Shown: positions 8,882 to 16,160 of the stretch, piece by piece
Layout: each line of letters opens with the position of its first letter
How positions within the stretch are numbered: the stretch's first letter is position 1
NCBI GenBank assembly: GCA_949300145.1
Contig: CASGDA010000001.1
Span: 124,001-188,000 of the forward strand
Direction of reading: 5' to 3'
Source: an uncultured Treponema sp.
GTDB lineage: Bacteria > Spirochaetota > Spirochaetia > Treponematales > Treponemataceae
Length of the DNA: 64,000 nucleotides
The notes under the pieces: model-generated
What the model saw: only the letters and a program-made list of their open reading frames with translations
Told to the model about the DNA's origin: nothing
The model's database searches: none
Position numbers and translations under genes: made by a program

Positions 8882-8910
8882 TTGCTTTAACCTGTGATAC
8901 GGTATATCTT
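8882..8910 (+). promoter_or_regulatory. promoter of the FAD oxidoreductase (leaderless geometry)
   Basis: -35 TTGCTT (8882-8887), a 17-base spacer, -10 TATCTT (8905-8910), and 6 bases to the ATG at 8917. No Shine-Dalgarno. Confidence 0.5.
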
Positions 8911-8916
8911 TTCACA

Positions 8917-10497
8917 ATGATTACGCGTATAAATCTGACCGTAAATCCAGGCGACACTATAAATGAAAGATTTTTAACCCATGCGGCGGCGAAACAAACG
9001 GGTCTCAGCCCCGGTGAAATAAACGCAGTTCATATACTGAAAAAATCTGTCGATGCAAGACGCAAAAACATAAAAATCATTCTGCGCTGCGAAATTTTCG
9101 CGGGTGATTCCTTCCCAGGGGAAAACACAGGGACTTTCACCCTGCCGGAATGGAAGGAAGCTGATCCGGCGAAAAGAGTGATAATTGTCGGTTCGGGACC
9201 GGCGGGGCTTTTCGCCGCTCTCCGTCTCCTTGAAGACGGGATCACTCCGATTATTGTGGAACGGGGCGCAGACGCGGAAACACGGAAAAAAGATATTGAC
9301 AAAATCCCGGAAACCCAGCGCATAAATCCGGAGTCAAATTATTGCTTCGGGGAAGGCGGTGCCGGAACTTTTTCCGACGGGAAACTTTACACCCGTTCCG
9401 ACAAAAGGGGAAGCGTCGCAAAAACCGTGGAGATTTTCTGCGCGCACGGAGGAAGTTCACGGCTTCGGACGGACGCGCATCCCCATATAGGAACGGAGAA
9501 ACTTCCGGCAATAATAAAAGCTGTCAGACAGACTATAATATCCAGAGGCGGGCAGATAAAATTCCTTACAAAATGCACCGCCCTGCTTACGGATAAAAAC
9601 GGCGTGTGCGGGATAAAAACCCAGACAGGAGAGGAAATTACCGGCAGGGCTGTCATCCTTGCCTGCGGGCATTCCACATACGATTTATACGGCATTCTGG
9701 AAAAAGCGGCGCTTGACCGCGGGCATAAACCGGAGGAACTAATCGCGGCGAAAACCTTTGCGATGGGGGTCAGGGTTGAACATCCCCGGGAATTGATTGA
9801 CTCCATCCAGTATCACCGGAATAAAATGGAAATGCCCGCGGCGGAATACAGGCTGTCGGCACAGTGCGGGAACCGCGGCGTCTACACCTTCTGCATGTGT
9901 CCCGGCGGAATAGTTGTTCCGGCTTCATCTTCGGATGAGGAAATCGTAGTCAACGGAATGTCTCCCTCAGGAAGGGATACCGGATGGTCGAATTCCGCGG
10001 TTGTTGTCGAAATAAGGCCGGAAGACATAGGCGCGGAAAACTCTCCCGGAAAAGCACTGCTGTTCCAGCAGGAACTGGGTTTTGAAACGAAAAGACAGGG
10101 GGAAGGCCAGCGGGCGCCGGCCCAAAGGCTTACGGATTTCCTTGAAGGAAAACTTTCCTCCTCTTTTCCGGCATCGTCTTATACCCCGGGACTAGTACCT
10201 TCAGTTCTGGACACATGGATGCCTGAACATATAATATCAAGATTAAAAGAAGGATTTGAAATATTCGGAAAGAAAATGAATGGATTCATAACATCCGAAG
10301 CACTGCTCATTGCAAGTGAAACCAGAACATCCTCCCCGGTGAGAATATTAAGGGACAAGGAAACACTGGAATCCACAGTTCTGCCGGGTCTGTATCCGGC
10401 GGGTGAAGGAGCCGGTTATTCAGGGGGAATAGTTTCCTCTGCAATGGACGGCGAAAAATGCGCGGCGAAAATCGCGGAAAAATTTTTTAACACTTGA
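8917..10497 (+). CDS. NAD(P)/FAD-dependent oxidoreductase (COG2509-like)
   Basis: 526 residues. An N-terminal domain of about 85 residues precedes a Rossmann FAD-binding motif (VIIVGSGPAGLFAALRLLEDG, about residue 88). This layout, and the motif SNYCFGEGGAGTFSDGKLYTR after it, are typical of the uncharacterised FAD-dependent dehydrogenases of COG2509. The C-terminus has GLYPAGEGAGYSGGIVSSAMDGEKCA, the second FAD contact. Substrate and role are unknown. It stands alone between the divergent lysS and thrH, and its stop lies at the edge of the thrH promoter. Confidence 0.85.
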   Translation: MITRINLTVNPGDTINERFLTHAAAKQTGLSPGEINAVHILKKSVDARRKNIKIILRCEIFAGDSFPGENTGTFTLPEWKEADPAKRVIIVGSGPAGLFAALRLLEDGITPIIVERGADAETRKKDIDKIPETQRINPESNYCFGEGGAGTFSDGKLYTRSDKRGSVAKTVEIFCAHGGSSRLRTDAHPHIGTEKLPAIIKAVRQTIISRGGQIKFLTKCTALLTDKNGVCGIKTQTGEEITGRAVILACGHSTYDLYGILEKAALDRGHKPEELIAAKTFAMGVRVEHPRELIDSIQYHRNKMEMPAAEYRLSAQCGNRGVYTFCMCPGGIVVPASSSDEEIVVNGMSPSGRDTGWSNSAVVVEIRPEDIGAENSPGKALLFQQELGFETKRQGEGQRAPAQRLTDFLEGKLSSSFPASSYTPGLVPSVLDTWMPEHIISRLKEGFEIFGKKMNGFITSEALLIASETRTSSPVRILRDKETLESTVLPGLYPAGEGAGYSGGIVSSAMDGEKCAAKIAEKFFNT

Positions 10498-10521
10498 GGA
10501 AAACGCGGGGTTTGGTATAAT
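10494..10521 (+). promoter_or_regulatory. thrH promoter
   Basis: -35 TTGAGG (10494-10499, overlapping the previous stop codon), a 16-base spacer, -10 TATAAT (10516-10521). A leader of about 25 bases contains AAGGAGA before the ATG at 10552. Confidence 0.65.
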
Positions 10522-10551
10522 CTTTTATTACAATCATATCAAGGAGAAAAT

Positions 10552-11157
10552 ATGCATATTGTATGTCTCGATCTCGAAGGTGTTCTCGTCCCTGAAATAT
10601 GGATAGCCTTCTCGGAAGCAGTGGGAATCCCGGAATTAAAAAAAACCACCAGAGATGAACCCGATTATGATAAACTGATGCAGTACCGGCTGGACATCCT
10701 CGCAAAAAACAATATGAAGCTCAGCGACATCCAGAAAGTAATTGCTACATTAAATCCTCTGGAAGGCGCAAAGGATTTTCTGGATGAACTGCGGTCCAAA
10801 ACGCAGGCTGTTATTTTATCCGATACATTCAGCCAGTTTGCGAAACCCCTCATGCAAAAACTCGGCTGGCCCACACTCTTCTGCAATGAGCTTGTCGTCA
10901 GCGGCGACGGAAGCGTAACAGGTTATAAACTCAGACAAAAAGACGGGAAGAAAAAAGCTGTCCAGGCGTTCCACAGCATTAATTTCAAGGTTATGGCTTC
11001 AGGTGACTCCTACAACGACCTGAGCATGATACTCGAAGCCGATGCGGGAGCTCTTTTCCGTGCGCCTGAAAGTATAAAAGAACAGCATCCTGCCGTACCC
11101 GCATTCACCACATATAAAGAACTTCTTGATGCGGTGGACAGGTTCTTATCGGAATGA
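10552..11157 (+). CDS. thrH: ThrH bifunctional phosphoserine phosphatase/homoserine phosphotransferase
   Basis: A 201-residue HAD-superfamily enzyme with the ThrH-specific first motif DLEGVLVPE (D7, E9), motif II SDTF (about 90) and motif III SGDSYNDLSM (about 144). The known family member from Pseudomonas dephosphorylates phosphoserine and can transfer the phosphate to homoserine. This links serine and threonine biosynthesis. Strong Shine-Dalgarno, own promoter. It converges with the NifX-like gene, with 21 bases between stops. Confidence 0.9.
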   Translation: MHIVCLDLEGVLVPEIWIAFSEAVGIPELKKTTRDEPDYDKLMQYRLDILAKNNMKLSDIQKVIATLNPLEGAKDFLDELRSKTQAVILSDTFSQFAKPLMQKLGWPTLFCNELVVSGDGSVTGYKLRQKDGKKKAVQAFHSINFKVMASGDSYNDLSMILEADAGALFRAPESIKEQHPAVPAFTTYKELLDAVDRFLSE

Positions 11158-11178
11158 CAGAACCTGCCCGACGGCATA

Positions 11179-11595
11179 TTAATTATGTCCGCAGCCTGAA
11201 GAACCGCATGTAGAGGAACCGCAGCTGTCGTCATGGCGGGAACACTGATGCCCGCCGCCATGATGATGGGAGCAGGTTCCTGCGGGGGAATCTTTCAAAT
11301 CACCGTTGGCAAAAAAGGCCAGGGCTGCTTCCGCTGAACCGCTTTGGCCTGCGATCACAGAAATGCCTCCTGAGGAAAGGGCGTCACGGGCTCCCTGCCC
11401 TATTCCGCCGCATACAACGGCATCCACGCCACGGGATTTCAAAAAACCGAACAAAGCGGAATGCCCGCTTTCTCCTGTCTGCTCCACCGTCTGGGAAACA
11501 ATTTTTTTACCCTCGATTTCCGCAAATAAAAAAGCCGGTGTTTTTCCGAAGTGCTGGAAAATCTCACCTTCATCATAAGTAACGGCTACCTTCAT
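11179..11595 (-). CDS. NifX/NifB-type dinitrogenase Fe-Mo cofactor biosynthesis domain protein with metal-binding tail
   Basis: 138 residues. The body (1-105) is the NifX-like cofactor-binding fold (MKVAVTYDEGEIFQHFGKTPAF; VVCGGIGQGARDALSSGGISV). The last about 33 residues are exceptionally rich in His, Cys, Gly and Ser (CSHHHGGGHQC and CGSSTCGSSGCGH), a likely metal-binding tail. The start at 11595 is chosen because GGAG lies 6-7 bases upstream. A start 6 codons earlier would put that site inside the gene. It is the last gene of the DUF134, Mrp, NifX group. No nif genes are near, so the role is probably iron-sulfur or metal carriage rather than nitrogen fixation. Confidence 0.88.
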   Translation of the reverse strand: MKVAVTYDEGEIFQHFGKTPAFLFAEIEGKKIVSQTVEQTGESGHSALFGFLKSRGVDAVVCGGIGQGARDALSSGGISVIAGQSGSAEAALAFFANGDLKDSPAGTCSHHHGGGHQCSRHDDSCGSSTCGSSGCGHN

Positions 11596-11629
11596 CTTTC
11601 TCTCCTGCATCAAATCAATATTATCAGCT

Positions 11630-12457
11630 TCAGCTTTCTTTTATTTTCTCTACCGCTTTTCCGAGATAATCGGAATCAACATCTTCTATCCTGCCGGAAT
11701 CGCACAGCTCTGCGAAAGAAGCATTCATCGGAAGCCGGGCAAGAATCTCCAGTCCGTGTTTCCCGGCTATCTTGTCTGAATTACTTGTTCCGAAAATCTC
11801 AATCCTCTTTCCGCAGTCGGGGCATTCAATATAGCTCATGTTTTCGACTATACCGTATACGGGTATATTCATCAGAGAAGCCATATTTATGGCTTTTTCA
11901 ACAACCATTGACACAAGATCCTGGGGCGAAGTCACAACAATAATTCCGTCAACAGGCAGGGACTGGAAAACCGTCAGAGGCACATCGCCGGTTCCCGGAG
12001 GCATATCGACAACCATCACGTCTATATTATCCCAGAATACGTCAGTCCAGAATTGCTTGACCGTACCGGCGATAACCGGCCCCCTCCACACAACAGGAGA
12101 AGTCTCATCTTCCAGAAGAAGGTTGAGGGACATTACGTCGATTCCCGTTTTTGTCCGGACAGGTTTCAGCAAACCGTTTTCCTCGACAACAGGGGAATTC
12201 AAGCCGAACATTTTCGGAACAGAAGGCCCTGTAATATCAGCGTCCAGCATTGCTGTCTTCATCCCGCTGCGGTTAAGGGATACAGAAAGAAGACCGCTGA
12301 CAAGGGATTTTCCCACCCCGCCCTTTCCGCTTACAACCGCCACAACTTTCTTGACGGAACTGGCAGGATTCAACGCTTCTTTTTCAATTTTAGCCGCCGA
12401 ACGGGAAGGACAATCTTCGCCGCATGACGAACAATTCTGGCTGCAATTTTCGCTCAT
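11630..12457 (-). CDS. Mrp/NBP35-family iron-sulfur carrier ATPase
   Basis: 275 residues. A short N-terminus holds four cysteines (C5, C9, C12, C16), followed by a deviant P-loop VSGKGGVGKS (42-51). The ADITGPS (about 70) and DMPPGTGD (about 150) motifs are typical of Mrp/ApbC. A CxxC (CPDC) near residue 207 binds the bridging iron-sulfur cluster in the family. These ATPases assemble and transfer Fe-S clusters in the cytoplasm. The start at 12457 is set by AGGAGG 5 bases upstream; a reading beginning 24 codons earlier overlaps the DUF134 gene. It is the middle gene of a three-gene unit. Confidence 0.92.
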   Translation of the reverse strand: MSENCSQNCSSCGEDCPSRSAAKIEKEALNPASSVKKVVAVVSGKGGVGKSLVSGLLSVSLNRSGMKTAMLDADITGPSVPKMFGLNSPVVEENGLLKPVRTKTGIDVMSLNLLLEDETSPVVWRGPVIAGTVKQFWTDVFWDNIDVMVVDMPPGTGDVPLTVFQSLPVDGIIVVTSPQDLVSMVVEKAINMASLMNIPVYGIVENMSYIECPDCGKRIEIFGTSNSDKIAGKHGLEILARLPMNASFAELCDSGRIEDVDSDYLGKAVEKIKES

Positions 12458-12476
12458 GGAAACCTCCTGAATAACA

Positions 12477-12875
12477 TCATCTTTTATTTTCTTTCCCGGT
12501 TCCGCCGGATTCATCCTCCACACCGGCACCGGATAATTTTTTCAAAGCCCTGCAATATTTTTTGCACCCGCAGCGTTTATTTCCCCCGACCCTGTAAGAA
12601 CCGCCTTCTATACGTATCTCCCTTCCATTCACCAGAGCGGAAGCGATATTGAAACGGGCTGAATATAAAACCCGCTGGAATGTTCCGCGGGAAATTCCCA
12701 TTCTGCCGGAAGCCTCGCACTGGCTTAAATGCTCAAGGTCGCACAACCGCACAGCCTCCAGTTCCTCCACAGTTATAACGACAGGGGCGGAACATGTTTC
12801 CTGCTCTTCGCCCGGAAAGAAACTCCGGCAGCGGGGTTCTGAAAAAACGAAACGGCATTTGCGTACAGGCGGCAT
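12477..12875 (-). CDS. DUF134 family putative DNA-binding regulator
   Basis: 132 residues of the DUF134/UPF0251 family. The N-terminus has cysteines (RKCRFVFSEPRCRSF). A sigma70 region 4-like helix-turn-helix spans about 37-75 (TVEELEAVRLCDLEHLSQCEASGRMGISRGTFQRVL). A Cys cluster (RCGCKKYC) lies at about 101-108. Family members sit beside NifX and Mrp genes and are thought to be metal- or redox-responsive regulators. The promoter has a perfect 18-bp palindrome in its spacer, so autoregulation is likely. The gene appears leaderless (TATATT 6 bases before the ATG). The Mrp gene follows after 19 bases. Confidence 0.88.
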   Translation of the reverse strand: MPPVRKCRFVFSEPRCRSFFPGEEQETCSAPVVITVEELEAVRLCDLEHLSQCEASGRMGISRGTFQRVLYSARFNIASALVNGREIRIEGGSYRVGGNKRCGCKKYCRALKKLSGAGVEDESGGTGKENKR

Positions 12876-12881
12876 ACTTTA

Positions 12882-12910
12882 AATATATGTGCATATGCAC
12901 ATAAAGTCAA
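12882..12910 (-). promoter_or_regulatory. promoter of the DUF134-Mrp-NifX operon with an 18-bp operator palindrome in the spacer
   Basis: Reading leftward: -35 TTGACT (12910-12905), a 17-base spacer, -10 TATATT (12887-12882), then 6 bases to the ATG at 12875. The perfect palindrome TATGTGCATATGCACATA (12886-12903) fills the spacer almost exactly. A dimeric repressor bound there would block RNA polymerase. Confidence 0.75.
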
Positions 12911-12964
12911 CATCACGGAGCAAAATATTGACAACAAATAAAAAAAATGGGACTCTGTAGGCTC

Positions 12965-13330
12965 ATGGACAAAGAGAATTTTGAAAAAAGACGCAGCCCC
13001 AGATTCAATGTTTTCCTGAAAGCTATAGCGGAAAAAATTTCCCAGTTTTCAGGCACTCTGGAAGATATAAGCGAAAGCGGATGCAAGGTTCGTTTTCCTA
13101 AAACGGATGTATTTGACATGGACGAGGAATATTCAATGACTGTTTTCCCTCAGCCGAATTCAAACTTCAACGACTTCAACCTGCTTGTAAAACCCTGCTG
13201 GACAAAACAGACAACAGACGAAACGCTCATAGGATTTCATGTTTTACACTCGCCCGGTTACAAACAGTTTTCAAATTATGTAGCATCCTTCATAGCGAAG
13301 ATGGCACAGCAAAACGAAAGAGAAGACTAA
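12965..13330 (+). CDS. PilZ domain protein
   Basis: A 121-residue stand-alone PilZ domain, the cyclic di-GMP receptor fold. Both binding motifs are visible: RRSPR (9-13) and the downstream DISESGCKV (about 32-40), corresponding to RxxxR and D/NxSxxG. I place the start at the ATG at 12965 because the domain begins there; an in-frame ATG 6 codons earlier also lacks a clear Shine-Dalgarno. In treponemes c-di-GMP receptors influence motility and virulence, which may connect this gene to the chemotaxis cluster elsewhere in the window (inference). Confidence 0.85.
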   Translation: MDKENFEKRRSPRFNVFLKAIAEKISQFSGTLEDISESGCKVRFPKTDVFDMDEEYSMTVFPQPNSNFNDFNLLVKPCWTKQTTDETLIGFHVLHSPGYKQFSNYVASFIAKMAQQNERED

Positions 13331-13358
13331 AACTCTTTTTCAAAATCACTTTTTTGTG

Positions 13359-13364
13359 TATACT
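13359..13364 (+). promoter_or_regulatory. -10 element 7 bases before the HSL-like gene
   Basis: TATACT at 13359-13364 with the ATG at 13372 and no Shine-Dalgarno. The -35 position (13336-13341) reads TTTTTC, a weak match. Confidence 0.45.
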
Positions 13365-13371
13365 TTTTCAT

Positions 13372-14298
13372 ATGACGAAAGAATCAGCCGCAATTCAAAA
13401 AACAATAAAAGCCTTCAGGAAAGCTGTTTACAATCAAAAGCTTCCGGTAGCTGCCATACGGAAGAATTTTGACGCGCTTTTGGGGAATCCTATTTTACCC
13501 AATAATATTGACCGGGAAGAAATTTCGATAAATAAAATCCAGACTGATATTCTTATTCCGGAACTGGCCGTTGAGAATTTCACGATTTTATATGCCCACG
13601 GAGGAGGTTTCATCACCGGCTCCCGGTATGCATACAGGAATTTTTGTTCTTCCCTTGCCCATGAAACAGCATGCCGGCTGATTCTTCCGGAATACCAACT
13701 CGCTCCGGAACATCCCTATCCGACGGCCCTCGAAAATTTGTACTCAGTGTTTTCATACCTGATAAAAAACAATGTAAGCCCAGGTTCTGTTATTTTTGCA
13801 GGTGACGGAGCGGGAGCCAATCTGGTGCTTGCGCTAATCCACTACTTGAAATCAAAAAACCTGAAAATTCCCGCGGCACTGATTCTTTTTTCACCATGGA
13901 CGGACATCTCAAATACAAACCGCAAAAAAAATAAAAAGTCCGCCGATCCGGTATTTACAAATGAAATATTAACAGGACAGGCGCTGCAATACACTTTTGA
14001 ATCCAATTTCACCAACCAGTATGTATCACCTATAGCGGGTGATTTGACGGATTTTCCACCCATGTATATACAATGCGGCTCATGCGATCTTCTTCTTGAA
14101 GACACCATGAAGCTCGGAGAAAAGGCAGCGGAATGCGGTGTTGACGCCACAACTGACATCAGATCAGGCATGTGGCATCTTTTCCAGGCTTTTGATTCCG
14201 TAACACCGGAAGCGAGGCTGGCGGTAAAAGATACAGGCGAATGGGTCAGGAAACTTCAAAAGAGGATTTTAATGGATGACGGAAACCAGGAAAACTGA
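13372..14298 (+). CDS. alpha/beta hydrolase of the HSL type lacking the nucleophilic serine
   Basis: 308 residues. It has the hormone-sensitive lipase oxyanion motif HGGGF (76-80), YxLAPEHPYPTAL (108-120), a plausible acid D239 (CGSCDLLLED) and H269 (GMWHLF). The nucleophile elbow, normally GDSAG, reads GDGAG (144-148); the codon at the serine position is GGA. The fold is therefore intact but hydrolysis by the usual Ser-Asp-His triad is not expected. It may be a pseudoenzyme or binding protein. A GTG six codons upstream is an unlikely start since the -10 lies there. The 3' end overlaps the U32 gene by 23 bases. Confidence 0.85.
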   Translation: MTKESAAIQKTIKAFRKAVYNQKLPVAAIRKNFDALLGNPILPNNIDREEISINKIQTDILIPELAVENFTILYAHGGGFITGSRYAYRNFCSSLAHETACRLILPEYQLAPEHPYPTALENLYSVFSYLIKNNVSPGSVIFAGDGAGANLVLALIHYLKSKNLKIPAALILFSPWTDISNTNRKKNKKSADPVFTNEILTGQALQYTFESNFTNQYVSPIAGDLTDFPPMYIQCGSCDLLLEDTMKLGEKAAECGVDATTDIRSGMWHLFQAFDSVTPEARLAVKDTGEWVRKLQKRILMDDGNQEN

Positions 14299-15571
14299 AA
14301 TCACCGCAATGTCCATTCCGGAGCTGGTGAGTCCTGCGGGAAACCTTGAAAAGCTCACTTACGCATGGGAGTATGGCGCTGACGCGGCGTATATCGGCAT
14401 AGGGAATTTCTCGCTCAGAACCAGAGCCGATAACTTCACTGGAAATGATTACCAAAGCATAAAAGAGCTCAAGGAAAAATATCTTTCAAAGGGAATTCAA
14501 AAAAAACTTTTCTGCGCATTGAATATATCCTTTCACAACAACGACATAAAAAAATTCGAAAATGCAATCCCCTATTTCAAAAATTATCCTTTTGACGCAT
14601 TCATTATTCAAGACATAGGGCTTGTGGAAACAATTAAAAAGAATTTTCCTGAAGCCGGGCTTCATTTAAGCACACAGGCCAACTGCATCAACAGCAACGC
14701 CGTAAAAATGTACAAATCGCTTGGCTTTTCCCGCATAGTACTCGGAAGGGAGACCCCCATAGACGAAATAGCTGAAATAAAGAATGCAGAACCTGAAATG
14801 GAGCTGGAATGTTTTGTGCACGGAGCAATGTGCATAGCCTATTCAGGACGCTGCCTTTTAAGCGCATATATGTCCGGACGCAGCGCAAATTCCGGCAACT
14901 GCGCGCACTCCTGCAGATGGGACTGGAAACTGTATGCGGAAGAAAAAGAACGCCGCGGGGAATTTTTCCCGGTGGAGCAGACGGAAAGCTACACATCGGT
15001 TTTTTCCTCCAAAGACTTATGCATGATAGGACATCTGCCGCAACTTATGGACGCAAAGGTTGATGCATTCAAAATAGAGGGGCGGATGAAAAGCCTTTAT
15101 TACACAGCCATGACCGTGCAGGCTTACAGAAAAAAGATCGATGCAATCGCCGGACTTATTCCGGAAGGGGAATCCCGTTTATTTGAAAAAGAACTGTACA
15201 ATGTCCCCCACAGGGAATTCTGCACCGGTTTTTATTTTTCAAGGGATGAGGCGGACAAAACAACTTCAGGGCAGACTTCCGCCCCTTACAAAATGGCGGG
15301 AACCATAGGAAAGGAAATAAAACCTGCTTTCCTGAAAACCCATGAACCGGGAACAGCCTTTTTTGAATTCTTCCCCCTCAACAAAATAACAGCGGGCGAA
15401 AAGCTGGAATTCATAGGGCCCGGGGTTCCGGCCGAAGAGGACGGCGAATACGTTTTCCTTGACAGCGCCACCGGGGAAAAACTGGAATGGACGGATCACA
15501 TGCATCCGTGCATAATCCGCACTTCAAAAAAAATAGGTGAAAGGTTTATCGTCAGAACAGGTTCATTTTGA
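14276..15571 (+). CDS. U32 family peptidase-like protein (TrhP/YegQ-like)
   Basis: 431 residues. It opens with the family motif PELVSPAGNLEKLTYAWEYGADAAYIG. The U32 signature lies near residue 180 (ECFVHGAMCIAYSGRCLLSAYMSGR), followed by conserved cysteines (SGNCAHSCRWDW). Escherichia coli members are now known as tRNA or rRNA hydroxylation proteins (TrhP, RlhA). The layout here fits the TrhP/YegQ group, which acts on U34 of tRNAs. The start overlaps the previous gene by 23 bases, so expression is probably coupled. The last 9 bases overlap the convergent tetR gene. Confidence 0.85.
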   Translation: MTETRKTEITAMSIPELVSPAGNLEKLTYAWEYGADAAYIGIGNFSLRTRADNFTGNDYQSIKELKEKYLSKGIQKKLFCALNISFHNNDIKKFENAIPYFKNYPFDAFIIQDIGLVETIKKNFPEAGLHLSTQANCINSNAVKMYKSLGFSRIVLGRETPIDEIAEIKNAEPEMELECFVHGAMCIAYSGRCLLSAYMSGRSANSGNCAHSCRWDWKLYAEEKERRGEFFPVEQTESYTSVFSSKDLCMIGHLPQLMDAKVDAFKIEGRMKSLYYTAMTVQAYRKKIDAIAGLIPEGESRLFEKELYNVPHREFCTGFYFSRDEADKTTSGQTSAPYKMAGTIGKEIKPAFLKTHEPGTAFFEFFPLNKITAGEKLEFIGPGVPAEEDGEYVFLDSATGEKLEWTDHMHPCIIRTSKKIGERFIVRTGSF

Positions 15572-16156
15572 CAAACTGTCCACGGCAAGACTGATAGCGC
15601 TGGCGGTTCCCTCCATATCTATTGTGTTCAAAATGGCTATATGGAAAACGGCTGATTCCAGCAGGCTGTAAAAAAGATTGTTCGCGTCTTTTATTGAAAC
15701 CCCGGAAAATTCACCCTGTTGCTGTCCCTTTATCAGGATCTGGGAGAAAATATGGCGCCAGCGTAAAGTGCGGCGGCGGATTCTTGTCTCAGGATCCTTG
15801 CCGGTTTTCTGGAGCTGGAGAAGATAAGTGAGGATAACAGTAAGAAGCCGTCTGTGGTCCGAACACGTCTTTACAATTGAAAACAGCACAGCCTTCAATA
15901 ATTCCGCATTGGAAGGAAAATCGGAAGCCATTACTTTCTTCAAATGCTGTTCCACCTTCGCGGTAAACTGCTTTATGCTCCAAGTGAAAATCTCACGTTT
16001 ATCCTTGAAATAATGATAAAGGGTTGTCCTTGTTATACCGCACCTGTCGGCGATTTTTTGAAAAGTCACATCGGCATAACCTTCTTCCGCAAAAACAGAC
16101 AAAGCTTTTTCCAGAATTTCAATCTTTCTTTTTTCATGCTCAACAACAACAGCCAT
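15563..16156 (-). CDS. TetR/AcrR family transcriptional regulator
   Basis: 197 residues. The N-terminal TetR helix-turn-helix spans about 12-60 (EILEKALSVFAEEGYADVTFQKIADRCGITRTTLYHYFKDKREIF). A variable all-helical ligand domain follows. GGAGAA lies about 9 bases before the ATG. It starts 4 bases after the stop of the THUMP methyltransferase gene, so the two form a transcript. The 3' end overlaps the convergent U32 gene by 9 bases. The ligand and targets cannot be told from sequence, and no efflux gene is adjacent. Confidence 0.88.
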   Translation of the reverse strand: MAVVVEHEKRKIEILEKALSVFAEEGYADVTFQKIADRCGITRTTLYHYFKDKREIFTWSIKQFTAKVEQHLKKVMASDFPSNAELLKAVLFSIVKTCSDHRRLLTVILTYLLQLQKTGKDPETRIRRRTLRWRHIFSQILIKGQQQGEFSGVSIKDANNLFYSLLESAVFHIAILNTIDMEGTASAISLAVDSLSK

Positions 16157-16160
16157 AAAT

